A stretch of DNA of 59,643 bases from assembly GCA_026992635.1 (NCBI GenBank), contig JALWYU010000048.1, positions 1 to 59,643 on the forward strand, written 5' to 3'. The stretch is from Bacteroidota bacterium. GTDB taxonomy: Bacteria; Bacteroidota; Bacteroidia; JAADEI01. The notes beneath the pieces are model-generated. The model was given only the letters and a program-made list of their open reading frames with translations, searched no databases and was not told the origin of the DNA. Shown piece by piece: positions 9,074 through 17,246 of this stretch. Position 1 is the stretch's first letter, and each line of letters starts with the position of its first letter. Position numbers and translations under genes: made by a program.

Positions 9074-11665
9074 TCAAAACCGCAAATACCGCCAAAAAGG
9101 TGTCAAATTCCATGTCAATCCGGTTTCTATCCAGGTCGTATGTATCGTTTGCGTCTTCCATTGTTCAGTACTGGCTCCGGCAGCGGCGTACAGATAGATG
9201 CCGGGTGTCCAGGCGTAGCGAATGACGATCAGACCGTAGTGGCGACGCCAGGGTAAACCCTGACCGGGAACATTGTACCAGTAGCGGGCAGGAAAGGGTG
9301 TGATGTTGTGGGGGTCGTGTCCCCAGATGCGTTCAGGGGGTTCGTCCAGACCTGTCGTACGCCACAGGTACCGACCGCTCACCTGCCACCGTTCCCGCTG
9401 AAATACGGCTTCCAATCCGTAAAAGTAGGTGTTGGCACCGATACCTAAGGGAATTCGGTAATGCGCCATTACTGTCAGGGAGTCAAAGTGTGTGTAGACA
9501 AAGGGGCGGTTCCGACCGGCACTGGCGACGAGCACCAGGTCGCGTGCAGGGGCAAGCAGGCATTCTATAATCCAGCCCCATTTATTCAGGTAGGAGCCCC
9601 ATTGGACAGGGGCGTTGAGAATTCCCAGCTGACTGAGCACGTAGCGGACATCGCGCCGAAATTCTTTACTCCAGAAATCGTCTATGTAAATCTGGGCGCG
9701 GAGGTTCACCCATCGGCGTGGACGGATTGCCAGTGCCAAGCCCATCACCATATTGTGTGGTGAGCCCAGGTAGTGTTCTACTGCCCGATAGAAAATAATG
9801 GGGTTCAGATAATGGATATCAGGTGGACGCCAGGCTCCATTCGTATCGGCGCCCGGTTGCATCACGCCTTCCAGCCAGGCAATGGTTAACCAGGAAGAAA
9901 CACGCACCTCCAGCAAATGCCATGAGAAGTAACGGGTGGGGCGTGCACCCAGCCGCCGAAAGTAGTGTTTCAGCACAGCCCATACGACAGCATACCGAAT
10001 GCGTTTCAGGTTGAGGATTGCCTGAAAAGAAGTATGGATGGGAAGGTGCCAGTTCCACCACAGAGAATAGCGTGTTGGACCCACGTATTGAAAATCGTGG
10101 AGCCAGCGAAAACGAAGGTGTCGTGAAGGGCGCCACACCAGAAGTGCACCGGCTGGATTGACGTCCATACCGCGTGTGTAGAGGGTATCGGATGCATAGC
10201 CTGAGAAGTTTTTATTCCAGCCTACGGGGAAGTAGGCACCTCGCCATAGGGAATCCCGAGCTGTTCGGAATATGTAGGGTGGGTTCCATTGTCCGTCCAT
10301 TAGCCAGGTTGCCCAGGCGAAGCGCTTGTAGGTGCCCTGAACCAGCAGTCCACGAAAATTCCCATAGGGTAGTGGTGGGCGGACCGGCAGGGAAGTACCT
10401 ATGCCTTGCCAGAGTAGTGGGCGAATTTCCCAAAATCCGCTGGAATCCAGAAGTTTTCGGTACAGGCAGGGGTAGGTGCCCCATCCCTCTCGCCGACATA
10501 CTACTGATACAAACCATGTGTCAATTTGTGCATTGGTCAGGACGTGCAGGTCTGCAGGTGGGAAAAACAAGAAGGGCATAAGCTTGCTGGAGTCCCGGAT
10601 CAGGTGTCCTTCCAGCCAGAGTACCGTTGCAGGATCCAGGGTCAACAGGGACGGAGGGACAACTTGCTCTGAGACAGGCAACCGTCTGGATGACTGAGCA
10701 ATTGCGCGAGCAGGCTTGGATGCCCATCCGCCATCTGCCGTCAATAGCCAGAAGCCAAATGTGAAGGCAATTGCTTTGAAATTGAACGAAGCCAATTGAA
10801 CAGAACCTGTGGTTTGTCGGGTGCGTCGCCACCATGCAATCACCAGTAACGCCAGTACGATTATGCCACCTATTGTAGCGATGGATCCCGCGATTGTTAC
10901 GTCCAGCCACAACGCGAAAATCATACCTGTCAGCGTCAAAACGATACTCACCAGCGTGGCAGTCACTAAGAACGCAATCAAAGTCCGAATCCCCAGCAAA
11001 TGTACAATTAACGGGGATTGTACACATAATGCCAGTGTCAGGACCACGCCCGTCGTGTGCAAACTCAACACCAGCGTAATCGTAATCAGCATTTGCCAGC
11101 CATAGCGCAACACCAGTGGACGGACAGGGGCGGGCGCACCAAACGCTTCTGCCCACAACCATTTGCCCCACCGAAATAAAAACACCAGCCACAACACAAG
11201 CAGACAGCCAGCAACTATGGGAACACGGGGTACACCCGATATCCCTAGAACTTCAATCCATGACACCTGCCACCATTGCACCGGTATGTATTCCAGTTCA
11301 CCCAGCAGGAGACATTCCAGATCCAGGTGCGCTTGATCGCCCCAGCGCACAATGAACAGGACACCAGCGCCAAAAAGAACAAATGCCACGGCACCCAGCA
11401 TAGCATTCCGATCAAACGGCAATTTTTGCTGCAGTAGATAGGTCCAGGCAAGCTGGACAAGCGCCGCCACTAAGAAACCCGGCACAACACCCCATTGTCC
11501 CAAAACCAGATACCCCACTAAAATGCCTGGCAATACCCCATGGAGTAGAGCATCTGCTATTAACAGCTCACGGCGGACATACAGGAATGCTCCCAGCCAC
11601 GTCAGCAATATTCCCACCAGCAAAACGCCTGCAATCAGCACAAACGTACCCACCCAGGGTGCCAT
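9074..11665 (-). CDS. In-frame fusion: N-terminal metal (ABC-3/ZnuB-like) ABC transporter permease, C-terminal outer-membrane Wzi/RemB-like beta-barrel protein
   Basis: 863 aa. Residues 1 to about 285 are multi-TM with RRELLIADALLHGVLPGILVGYLVLG typical of ABC-3 permeases; from about residue 291 a signal-peptide-like segment LASFNFKAIAFTFGFWLLTADGGWASK and then aromatic-rich beta-barrel sequence with HYLNPIIFYRAVEHYLGSPHNMVMGL. Confidence 0.65.
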   Translation of the reverse strand: MAPWVGTFVLIAGVLLVGILLTWLGAFLYVRRELLIADALLHGVLPGILVGYLVLGQWGVVPGFLVAALVQLAWTYLLQQKLPFDRNAMLGAVAFVLFGAGVLFIVRWGDQAHLDLECLLLGELEYIPVQWWQVSWIEVLGISGVPRVPIVAGCLLVLWLVFLFRWGKWLWAEAFGAPAPVRPLVLRYGWQMLITITLVLSLHTTGVVLTLALCVQSPLIVHLLGIRTLIAFLVTATLVSIVLTLTGMIFALWLDVTIAGSIATIGGIIVLALLVIAWWRRTRQTTGSVQLASFNFKAIAFTFGFWLLTADGGWASKPARAIAQSSRRLPVSEQVVPPSLLTLDPATVLWLEGHLIRDSSKLMPFLFFPPADLHVLTNAQIDTWFVSVVCRREGWGTYPCLYRKLLDSSGFWEIRPLLWQGIGTSLPVRPPLPYGNFRGLLVQGTYKRFAWATWLMDGQWNPPYIFRTARDSLWRGAYFPVGWNKNFSGYASDTLYTRGMDVNPAGALLVWRPSRHLRFRWLHDFQYVGPTRYSLWWNWHLPIHTSFQAILNLKRIRYAVVWAVLKHYFRRLGARPTRYFSWHLLEVRVSSWLTIAWLEGVMQPGADTNGAWRPPDIHYLNPIIFYRAVEHYLGSPHNMVMGLALAIRPRRWVNLRAQIYIDDFWSKEFRRDVRYVLSQLGILNAPVQWGSYLNKWGWIIECLLAPARDLVLVASAGRNRPFVYTHFDSLTVMAHYRIPLGIGANTYFYGLEAVFQRERWQVSGRYLWRTTGLDEPPERIWGHDPHNITPFPARYWYNVPGQGLPWRRHYGLIVIRYAWTPGIYLYAAAGASTEQWKTQTIHTTWIETGLTWNLTPFWRYLRF

Positions 11666-11753
11666 GCCCTCATCGGAATTGATGTCAGAACGGGTAAACT
11701 CTGTCCCGGAAAAAAATCAGGCGATGGACGATGCACTATCCGTCCTCCCTTTA

Positions 11754-14234
11754 TTAACGTAAAAGGGTTACATCGCCTTTCAGAAAATAGCGAGCACCCC
11801 GTCGTCCAGGACAGGCAACCTCCAGATAATAAACGTAAACATCGGAACGGGCAGGCTGACCACCTGGAAGCCTGCCATCCCAACCAATCACCGTCCTGCC
11901 TTTCCCCGGGTCAAAAGGTACGTCTTTTTGCTGAAAGAGAAGGTGTCCCCACCGATCATAAATCCTCCATTCTTTCACGACAAGGTTGGCGGCATAGGAG
12001 TAAACGTAAAACTGGTCGTTGATCCCATCGCCATTGGGTGTAAACACGTTGGGGACAAAGATGTACTCTTCTGTGCAGGGTACGTCCAGGATCCATATAC
12101 GGAGCCAAGCCTGGGCAAAGCATCCATACTCGTTGATCACGTAGAAGTGAATCACGGTATCCTGACGATTGACACCTGGCGGAAGCATAGGCGCCCACAA
12201 CACCGTTTGTAATGTCTGGGTATCGCCGGTTGACCACCAGTACAGCAAGCCGTCTGTAGAGGCTTCCAGCGTGAGGAACTGCCCTTCCACAATAGTCGTA
12301 TCACCCAAAATCTCTGCTTCAGGCAAGGGATAGACCACTACGGGCAGTAAGATTGTATCGTTGGGGCAAACGGAATCTGCCAGCACAACGATTGTATAGG
12401 TTGTGGAGACGGGTGAGGTAATGGCGTATGTATTGTTCCCCAGGGCAATTACGTCCTGCATAGTCAGCCATTGAATGGTAAAGTTTCCGCTGTTGATGGT
12501 CAGTGTATCGCCTTCTCCATAGCAGTAGGCTAAGGAGTCTGGAGTGACGGAAGCAACTGGCGGCATCTCCACGAACACAATGATTGTATCTGTGCCCTGA
12601 CACCCCAGTGAATCGGTCACCGTCACTATGTAGGTTGTATTGTCTGGGGGTGAAGCCCAGGGTGTGGCACAGTCCGTACAGGAGAGTCCAGTGGGTGGTG
12701 TCCAGCTGTAGGAATAGCCACTGCCTGCAATCCCTGTAGTCAACTGGATGGAATCACCTAAGCAGATCAAGGGGTTGGGACCCAGATCAGGCGCGGGCAA
12801 AGGCTGAACATGAACCTGAAAGGTATCCAGTGCCAGACATCCTAAGGAATCCCACGCTAAGACGACAATGTCCTGGGAAGCAGATGGGTAAATCCACGTA
12901 CCCGGACAGGTGGCACAGGTAACGACCGAGTCGGGCAACCACTGCCATTGCATCCCTTGTGGAATTTGTGCTTCCAGATAGAGCGAATCACCTAGACAGA
13001 GAAACGTATCGGACATCGTGATTTGCGGGTCCTGAACCCGAACAATGACTGTATCCAGGGAAGGACATTCATATCCATAACCCACAACAAGCAAAGTTTC
13101 CTGTTGCGTGGGGAAAATTTGTGCTTGTAAGCAGGGCTGACCACCACACAGTACAATAGAGTCGGGCGACCAGATCACCGAATCCCACGTGGCTGACGAA
13201 TTTACCTGCAGTACAAGAGTGTCTCCTGCACATATTGTTGTATCCGGAGGCAGGTTCAACGAAGGGGGCGTAGGAAAGTTAAACACTACGGTGTCCGAAT
13301 ACCACAGGGTATCGCCGGAACACCGGACATAACCTACACGCAGGACATATTCGGAATAGCCCAGTGGACAGGCAAGGAGTGTATCCGTACCCGTCGCCAC
13401 CAGTGTATTGTTCAGATACCATTCAATGACGCGGGGCAAGGGTGGACCATTGGGGATAAACCGCCAGGCTTCGCTGGCTCCCCACCAGATACCGGTGTTT
13501 CTTCCTGGGGGTGTCCAGCCTGTTGCTGCATTGGCTTCAATACCGATAACTGCCAATCCACCATTCCAGGACAGACAAATGGGTTTGGTGTAAATGTACA
13601 CGTCCACATAGTTGTACGTCTCGTGCAAAACGATTTGTTGCGTGGTGGACAAATAGTTACACCAGTAATGAGCAACGTTATCATAGGAAATCACAAATTG
13701 CCGGAAGGGTGCTGTCCCTATAACTGTATACCGGATTGTGCCGTAAACCGATGGATCCATGTCATGATACGCACCATGAATCATACTGGGCCATGGCGGA
13801 TCAATTCCTGAGGGAATCGGTGCCGAAAAGGACCAGTTGCAATAACTACCTGCTGGGACGACATTGGGGTCAAAGCGAACCACACCATTGGAGCACATTT
13901 GCGCCAGGTTGCGTACCGTATCCAGAAAACAAAACGGAAAAGTGATGGAGACAGGGGCATCCCACGTATCATCCCAGCTTGAAATCAACGGCAGGACCGT
14001 ACCTACAGAAGGCGAAACTGGCGGAGTAAACGGAATGCTCATTACCTGATAACTACTGGTCCGACGCAGCTCTCCATAGGAAGCATAAAGTTCAGTGCAT
14101 TGTCCGCAGGAAATGCTGGCATTCTGTACCTGAATGCTCACATTCAGTGAGGACTGTGCCTGTACAATTGACTGCAAGCCTGAGGCGATAAGGAATGCGA
14201 GTGCCCAGCCCTGAGTCCTGAGGCGTTTCGCCAT
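11754..14234 (-). CDS. Large secreted protein with T9SS type B / gliding-motility-associated C-terminal domain and repeated Ig/PKD-like segments
   Basis: N-terminal signal peptide; repeated LCLGDSL/ICAGDTLVL segments; C-term FVPNVFTPNGDGINDQFYVYSYA...WRIYDRWGHLLFQ...GWDGRLPGGQPARSDVYVYYLEV. Confidence 0.88.
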   Translation of the reverse strand: MAKRLRTQGWALAFLIASGLQSIVQAQSSLNVSIQVQNASISCGQCTELYASYGELRRTSSYQVMSIPFTPPVSPSVGTVLPLISSWDDTWDAPVSITFPFCFLDTVRNLAQMCSNGVVRFDPNVVPAGSYCNWSFSAPIPSGIDPPWPSMIHGAYHDMDPSVYGTIRYTVIGTAPFRQFVISYDNVAHYWCNYLSTTQQIVLHETYNYVDVYIYTKPICLSWNGGLAVIGIEANAATGWTPPGRNTGIWWGASEAWRFIPNGPPLPRVIEWYLNNTLVATGTDTLLACPLGYSEYVLRVGYVRCSGDTLWYSDTVVFNFPTPPSLNLPPDTTICAGDTLVLQVNSSATWDSVIWSPDSIVLCGGQPCLQAQIFPTQQETLLVVGYGYECPSLDTVIVRVQDPQITMSDTFLCLGDSLYLEAQIPQGMQWQWLPDSVVTCATCPGTWIYPSASQDIVVLAWDSLGCLALDTFQVHVQPLPAPDLGPNPLICLGDSIQLTTGIAGSGYSYSWTPPTGLSCTDCATPWASPPDNTTYIVTVTDSLGCQGTDTIIVFVEMPPVASVTPDSLAYCYGEGDTLTINSGNFTIQWLTMQDVIALGNNTYAITSPVSTTYTIVVLADSVCPNDTILLPVVVYPLPEAEILGDTTIVEGQFLTLEASTDGLLYWWSTGDTQTLQTVLWAPMLPPGVNRQDTVIHFYVINEYGCFAQAWLRIWILDVPCTEEYIFVPNVFTPNGDGINDQFYVYSYAANLVVKEWRIYDRWGHLLFQQKDVPFDPGKGRTVIGWDGRLPGGQPARSDVYVYYLEVACPGRRGARYFLKGDVTLLR

Positions 14235-14298
14235 TAGCCTGAAATTTCCAGGAGTTCAGAGCATTGTGCAGGGCAATCGGTGCCATACCACCCCCATA

Positions 14299-14306
14299 AT
14301 AAGGTA
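14299..14306 (-). promoter_or_regulatory. Candidate Bacteroidota -7 element TACCTTAT upstream of the T9SS type B gene
   Basis: Minus strand reads TACCTTAT 65 nt upstream of the 14234 start codon; similar to TAnnTTTG; no convincing -33 TTTG at the usual spacing. Confidence 0.35.
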
Positions 14307-14405
14307 ACTTAAGGAGCAAAAAGTTTTTTGCCAAGTCATTTTTGGATACTTTCTGAGGGAGGTCTTGCGTTTCTTCTTCGCACACGAACGCAAATCCGAG
14401 CAAAT

Positions 14406-15350
14406 ATGGACAGGAATAACGGGGGTCAATGTTTGCCTGAGGAAACGGCAATGGTTCGGCAAGCCGAACAAAAAACTTCTGAGTCCCACGCGTTATCTTC
14501 TTTTGAGGAGGAAGCCGACGCGGTACATGGCGTGCCATTCCCGTCTAACGGGGATAGTCCGCCATCCGGTTCCGAACATGAAGAAACGGACATGACAGCG
14601 AGGCGCAGGCGCCGTCGGAAACGAACTGAGCTCACACCCGAAGAACATAACCGACGTCTCAAAGTGTTTCGTGAAGAGATTGAACCACTTTTGCCTCGCC
14701 TCCTGCACTTTGCATTGAGTCTTACGACCAGTGGGGGTCAGCCCAACCTGGATTTAGCCCAGGATCTTGTGCAGGAAACCTGCCTGCGCGCCTTTGAAGC
14801 CCTGGATACCTACGAGCCTGGTACCAATATCCGTGGCTGGCTCTTCACCATTATGCGCAACCTGTACATCAATGAATACCGACGGCGCAAAAGTCTGCCC
14901 CGCCATTTCTCTTACGAGGAATACTCCACGTTTCGCTCGGAGGATGAAGAGGAAGGGGGTGCCACGACTTCAGGGATTGCCGGTTCAGACCTGCGCGAAG
15001 AAATCGCCAATCAATACCTGTCGGACGAAGTTGTGAAAGCCCTGATGAAACTGCCTGAGGAGTTTCGGCTGGTCGTCCTCCTTGCCGATTTTGAAAACAT
15101 GAAATATGAAGAGATAGCCAAGATTATGGGAATACCCATTGGGACGGTACGCTCACGGCTGCACCGGGCAAGGCGTCTTCTCAAACGGGAACTGAAAGAC
15201 TATGCCTCCCGGTTCTATCAGATAAAAGAGGTGAAACGGGGTGTAACCCGAGAATCCCGGAAACATGAAGACTCAGCCCATGCCGGGGAAGCGGGCGACG
15301 AAAAACCCGACAACCCATCTGCCGCGACCCGATCCGCCTCCACAACCTGA
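14406..15350 (+). CDS. RNA polymerase sigma-70 factor, ECF subfamily
   Basis: DLAQDLVQETCLRAFEALDTYEPGTNIRGWLFTIMRNLYINEYRRRK (region 2) and PEEFRLVVLLADFENMKYEEIAKIMGIPIGTVRSRLHRARRLLKREL (region 4); start ambiguous (14328, 14406 or 14592). Confidence 0.9.
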   Translation: MDRNNGGQCLPEETAMVRQAEQKTSESHALSSFEEEADAVHGVPFPSNGDSPPSGSEHEETDMTARRRRRRKRTELTPEEHNRRLKVFREEIEPLLPRLLHFALSLTTSGGQPNLDLAQDLVQETCLRAFEALDTYEPGTNIRGWLFTIMRNLYINEYRRRKSLPRHFSYEEYSTFRSEDEEEGGATTSGIAGSDLREEIANQYLSDEVVKALMKLPEEFRLVVLLADFENMKYEEIAKIMGIPIGTVRSRLHRARRLLKRELKDYASRFYQIKEVKRGVTRESRKHEDSAHAGEAGDEKPDNPSAATRSASTT

Positions 15351-15684
15351 AGGTTCCGACAGGGCACGCACCCCAACTACTTCTCAGAAACGGGGTAATC
15401 CGCGTACAGTCGCCCGCTTCCGTAAATACCGGCGCCACCTCCTGCTATGCCGCCGTGTCCAGCGATGGATGTATGACGCCATTGATGGACGATTACCCCC
15501 GGCACGCTACCGGATTTTTCTTTATCATGTGTCGCGATGTAGCCGATGTCGGCGAAAGCTGAAACGCGAAATCCACTATTTACGCTTCCTGCGTATGGCG
15601 CTGTATGCCCGCTTGAATGCCCTTTCACACATCGTGGAGAAAATGGGTCAGACAGTTCGGCGCCATATCATGGGACAGGCATAA
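15265..15684 (+). CDS. Putative zinc-binding anti-sigma factor (ZAS-like)
   Basis: 139 aa overlapping the sigma gene 3' end; HVSRCSRC fits the H-x3-C-x2-C zinc anti-sigma motif. Confidence 0.5.
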   Translation: MKTQPMPGKRATKNPTTHLPRPDPPPQPEGSDRARTPTTSQKRGNPRTVARFRKYRRHLLLCRRVQRWMYDAIDGRLPPARYRIFLYHVSRCSRCRRKLKREIHYLRFLRMALYARLNALSHIVEKMGQTVRRHIMGQA

Positions 15685-15800
15685 AGCCAAGAGGTACACG
15701 TCATCTAAGGGGTGCGTTGCTTTGTGAATGGCAATCAAGTGCTGCATAGACATAGGCTGGCGTGGTAAATCCTCGGTGCACCAAGTAGATTTCCGGAGCC

Positions 15801-16655
15801 GTGTGGTGGATTCTACGATGGACTCTTGAACTGGGTATTGGCAGCTACGGTACATTTGCGGGCTTTTCCACATATGTAGAGGCTGGAACAAGTCTCTGGC
15901 TAAGCACATTCGCAGGTTGTCGCGTGCGCACTTACCTGGGCTATCGGATCGGACCTCAGAACCAGTCGGTCGTAGGCGAAGCCCGAATGCAAGTGGGAAT
16001 CCGTGTTGGTGCCCAGCCTTACAGTACGCTGCCAGGCATACGGACACTGACCACTTTGAGTAATCGGGTCGCTCAGCCTGATCGGATTACCCATCCAACC
16101 CGGCCGCAGCAAGCACGCTTCCCCACACTCTTTGTGGGCTGGAACTTTTATGCTGACACGCGCAATACCGGGCAACGGACAGGCTTCCTCCTGCTCAGCT
16201 GGAACAACTGGTATCTCTACCACGAAAACGATGCGTGGGCAGGACAAGGCTACGATCGCTACCGAACTGCAACTGTTTGGCTCGCCTACTGCCCTGCAGA
16301 AACCACCTGCTTAGAACTCTATCTTTTTTTGTGGACGGGCGATCCTACACCCGCACCCATTGTCGCGTGGCAGGGCAAACGATGGCGGCTCCTTACTCAG
16401 GGCATTGCCGGCGCCTATACCCATGGCGTGACCGCCCTGACAATTCGCTGGTATCAGTATACCTTTCAGATGGGTGTTGATAGCGAACGACTCCGCGCCA
16501 GTGTCCAGAATGCCGTGCACGCCTTGCCTTTTCTGCGTAAGCGAAATGTTTTGATGGCGCCTGTCAATGCCTCGGGTTTGCCAGCATTTACCCTGCCTCC
16601 AAGGAGTACCTATCCCTGGTGGAGTGCTACGTATGGAGCCTGGCTGCCGATGTAA
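15801..16655 (+). CDS. Putative outer-membrane/secreted protein resembling Bacteroidota proteins annotated as polymorphic toxin type 23 domain
   Basis: 284 aa; LSWNNWYLYHENDAWAGQGYDRYRTATVWLAY resembles the ENDxxxGxxDRYRTA signature; no signal peptide at the ORF start, so the 5' end may be incomplete. Confidence 0.35.
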   Translation: MWWILRWTLELGIGSYGTFAGFSTYVEAGTSLWLSTFAGCRVRTYLGYRIGPQNQSVVGEARMQVGIRVGAQPYSTLPGIRTLTTLSNRVAQPDRITHPTRPQQARFPTLFVGWNFYADTRNTGQRTGFLLLSWNNWYLYHENDAWAGQGYDRYRTATVWLAYCPAETTCLELYLFLWTGDPTPAPIVAWQGKRWRLLTQGIAGAYTHGVTALTIRWYQYTFQMGVDSERLRASVQNAVHALPFLRKRNVLMAPVNASGLPAFTLPPRSTYPWWSATYGAWLPM

Positions 16656-16678
16656 CCTGCTTGTGGTCAACTGATTTG

Positions 16679-16751
16679 TGCCCTCGCCCGGACTCGAACC
16701 GGGATCTGTGGCTTAGGAGGCCACCGCTCTGTCCTGTTGAGCTACGAGGGC
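16679..16751 (-). tRNA. tRNA-Arg (anticodon CCT)
   Basis: Minus strand GCCCTCG acceptor, D-stem GCTC/GAGC, anticodon stem GTGGC-CTCCTAA-GCCAC, T-arm CCCGGTTCGAGTCCGGG, CGAGGGC acceptor, discriminator A; 3' CCA not encoded. Confidence 0.93.
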
Positions 16752-16880
16752 AGTGCCCAACTTCTGGACGCCTTCCCTTTCCAAAACAATGGCGCCAACC
16801 AGAAGGTTTCACTGAGGGAACTTCTTTTTGAAGGGGTGTGTTTACTTTGGCAAGGTAGCAGGAAAAAAACCATCTGGAGC

Positions 16881-17159
16881 ATGACGAAGATCGTGTATCT
16901 TCCGCCCGAAAAAAAGCGCGAGATTATTGAGATGGCAGTGGGTTCGTACAATCCGGGTGCGCCCGAAGCACAAATCGCACTTTGGACTTACCGGATCCAG
17001 CATCTGACTCGCCACCTGCAGCAACATCCCAAGGATTACAGGACGTTGCGTGCTTTGAAGATGCTGGTGGGGAAGCGCCGAAGAATGCTCCGCTATTTAC
17101 AGCGGAAGGACTTCAGCCGATACCAGCGTATCGTCCAGAAACTGGGCATCCGGGGGTAA
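16881..17159 (+). CDS. rpsO: 30S ribosomal protein S15
   Basis: TYRIQHLTRHLQQHPKDYRTLRALKMLVGKRRRMLRYLQRKDFSRYQRIVQKLGIR; immediately upstream of pnp; start set at ATG 16881 (track ORF 16737). Confidence 0.92.
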   Translation: MTKIVYLPPEKKREIIEMAVGSYNPGAPEAQIALWTYRIQHLTRHLQQHPKDYRTLRALKMLVGKRRRMLRYLQRKDFSRYQRIVQKLGIRG

Positions 17160-17246
17160 GCCAGTTCAGACAGAAAGACAGAAAGACAGCACACCGATGG
17201 GTAGCGCTCACCCCCTGACCTCCAGGCATAACCAAATCAAAGACAA

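Noticed and set aside
8795-9197. ORFs 8795-9061(-) and 8970-9197(+) sharing MGWGSALVFRELWRPAGRHNSLKTSAEPQPNQIP
   Set aside because: Identical N-termini are a trivial consequence of the perfect palindrome read from both strands.
10521-11192. 223-aa minus ORF inside the ABC permease region
   Set aside because: Alternative frame of the recognised permease; no coherent domain.
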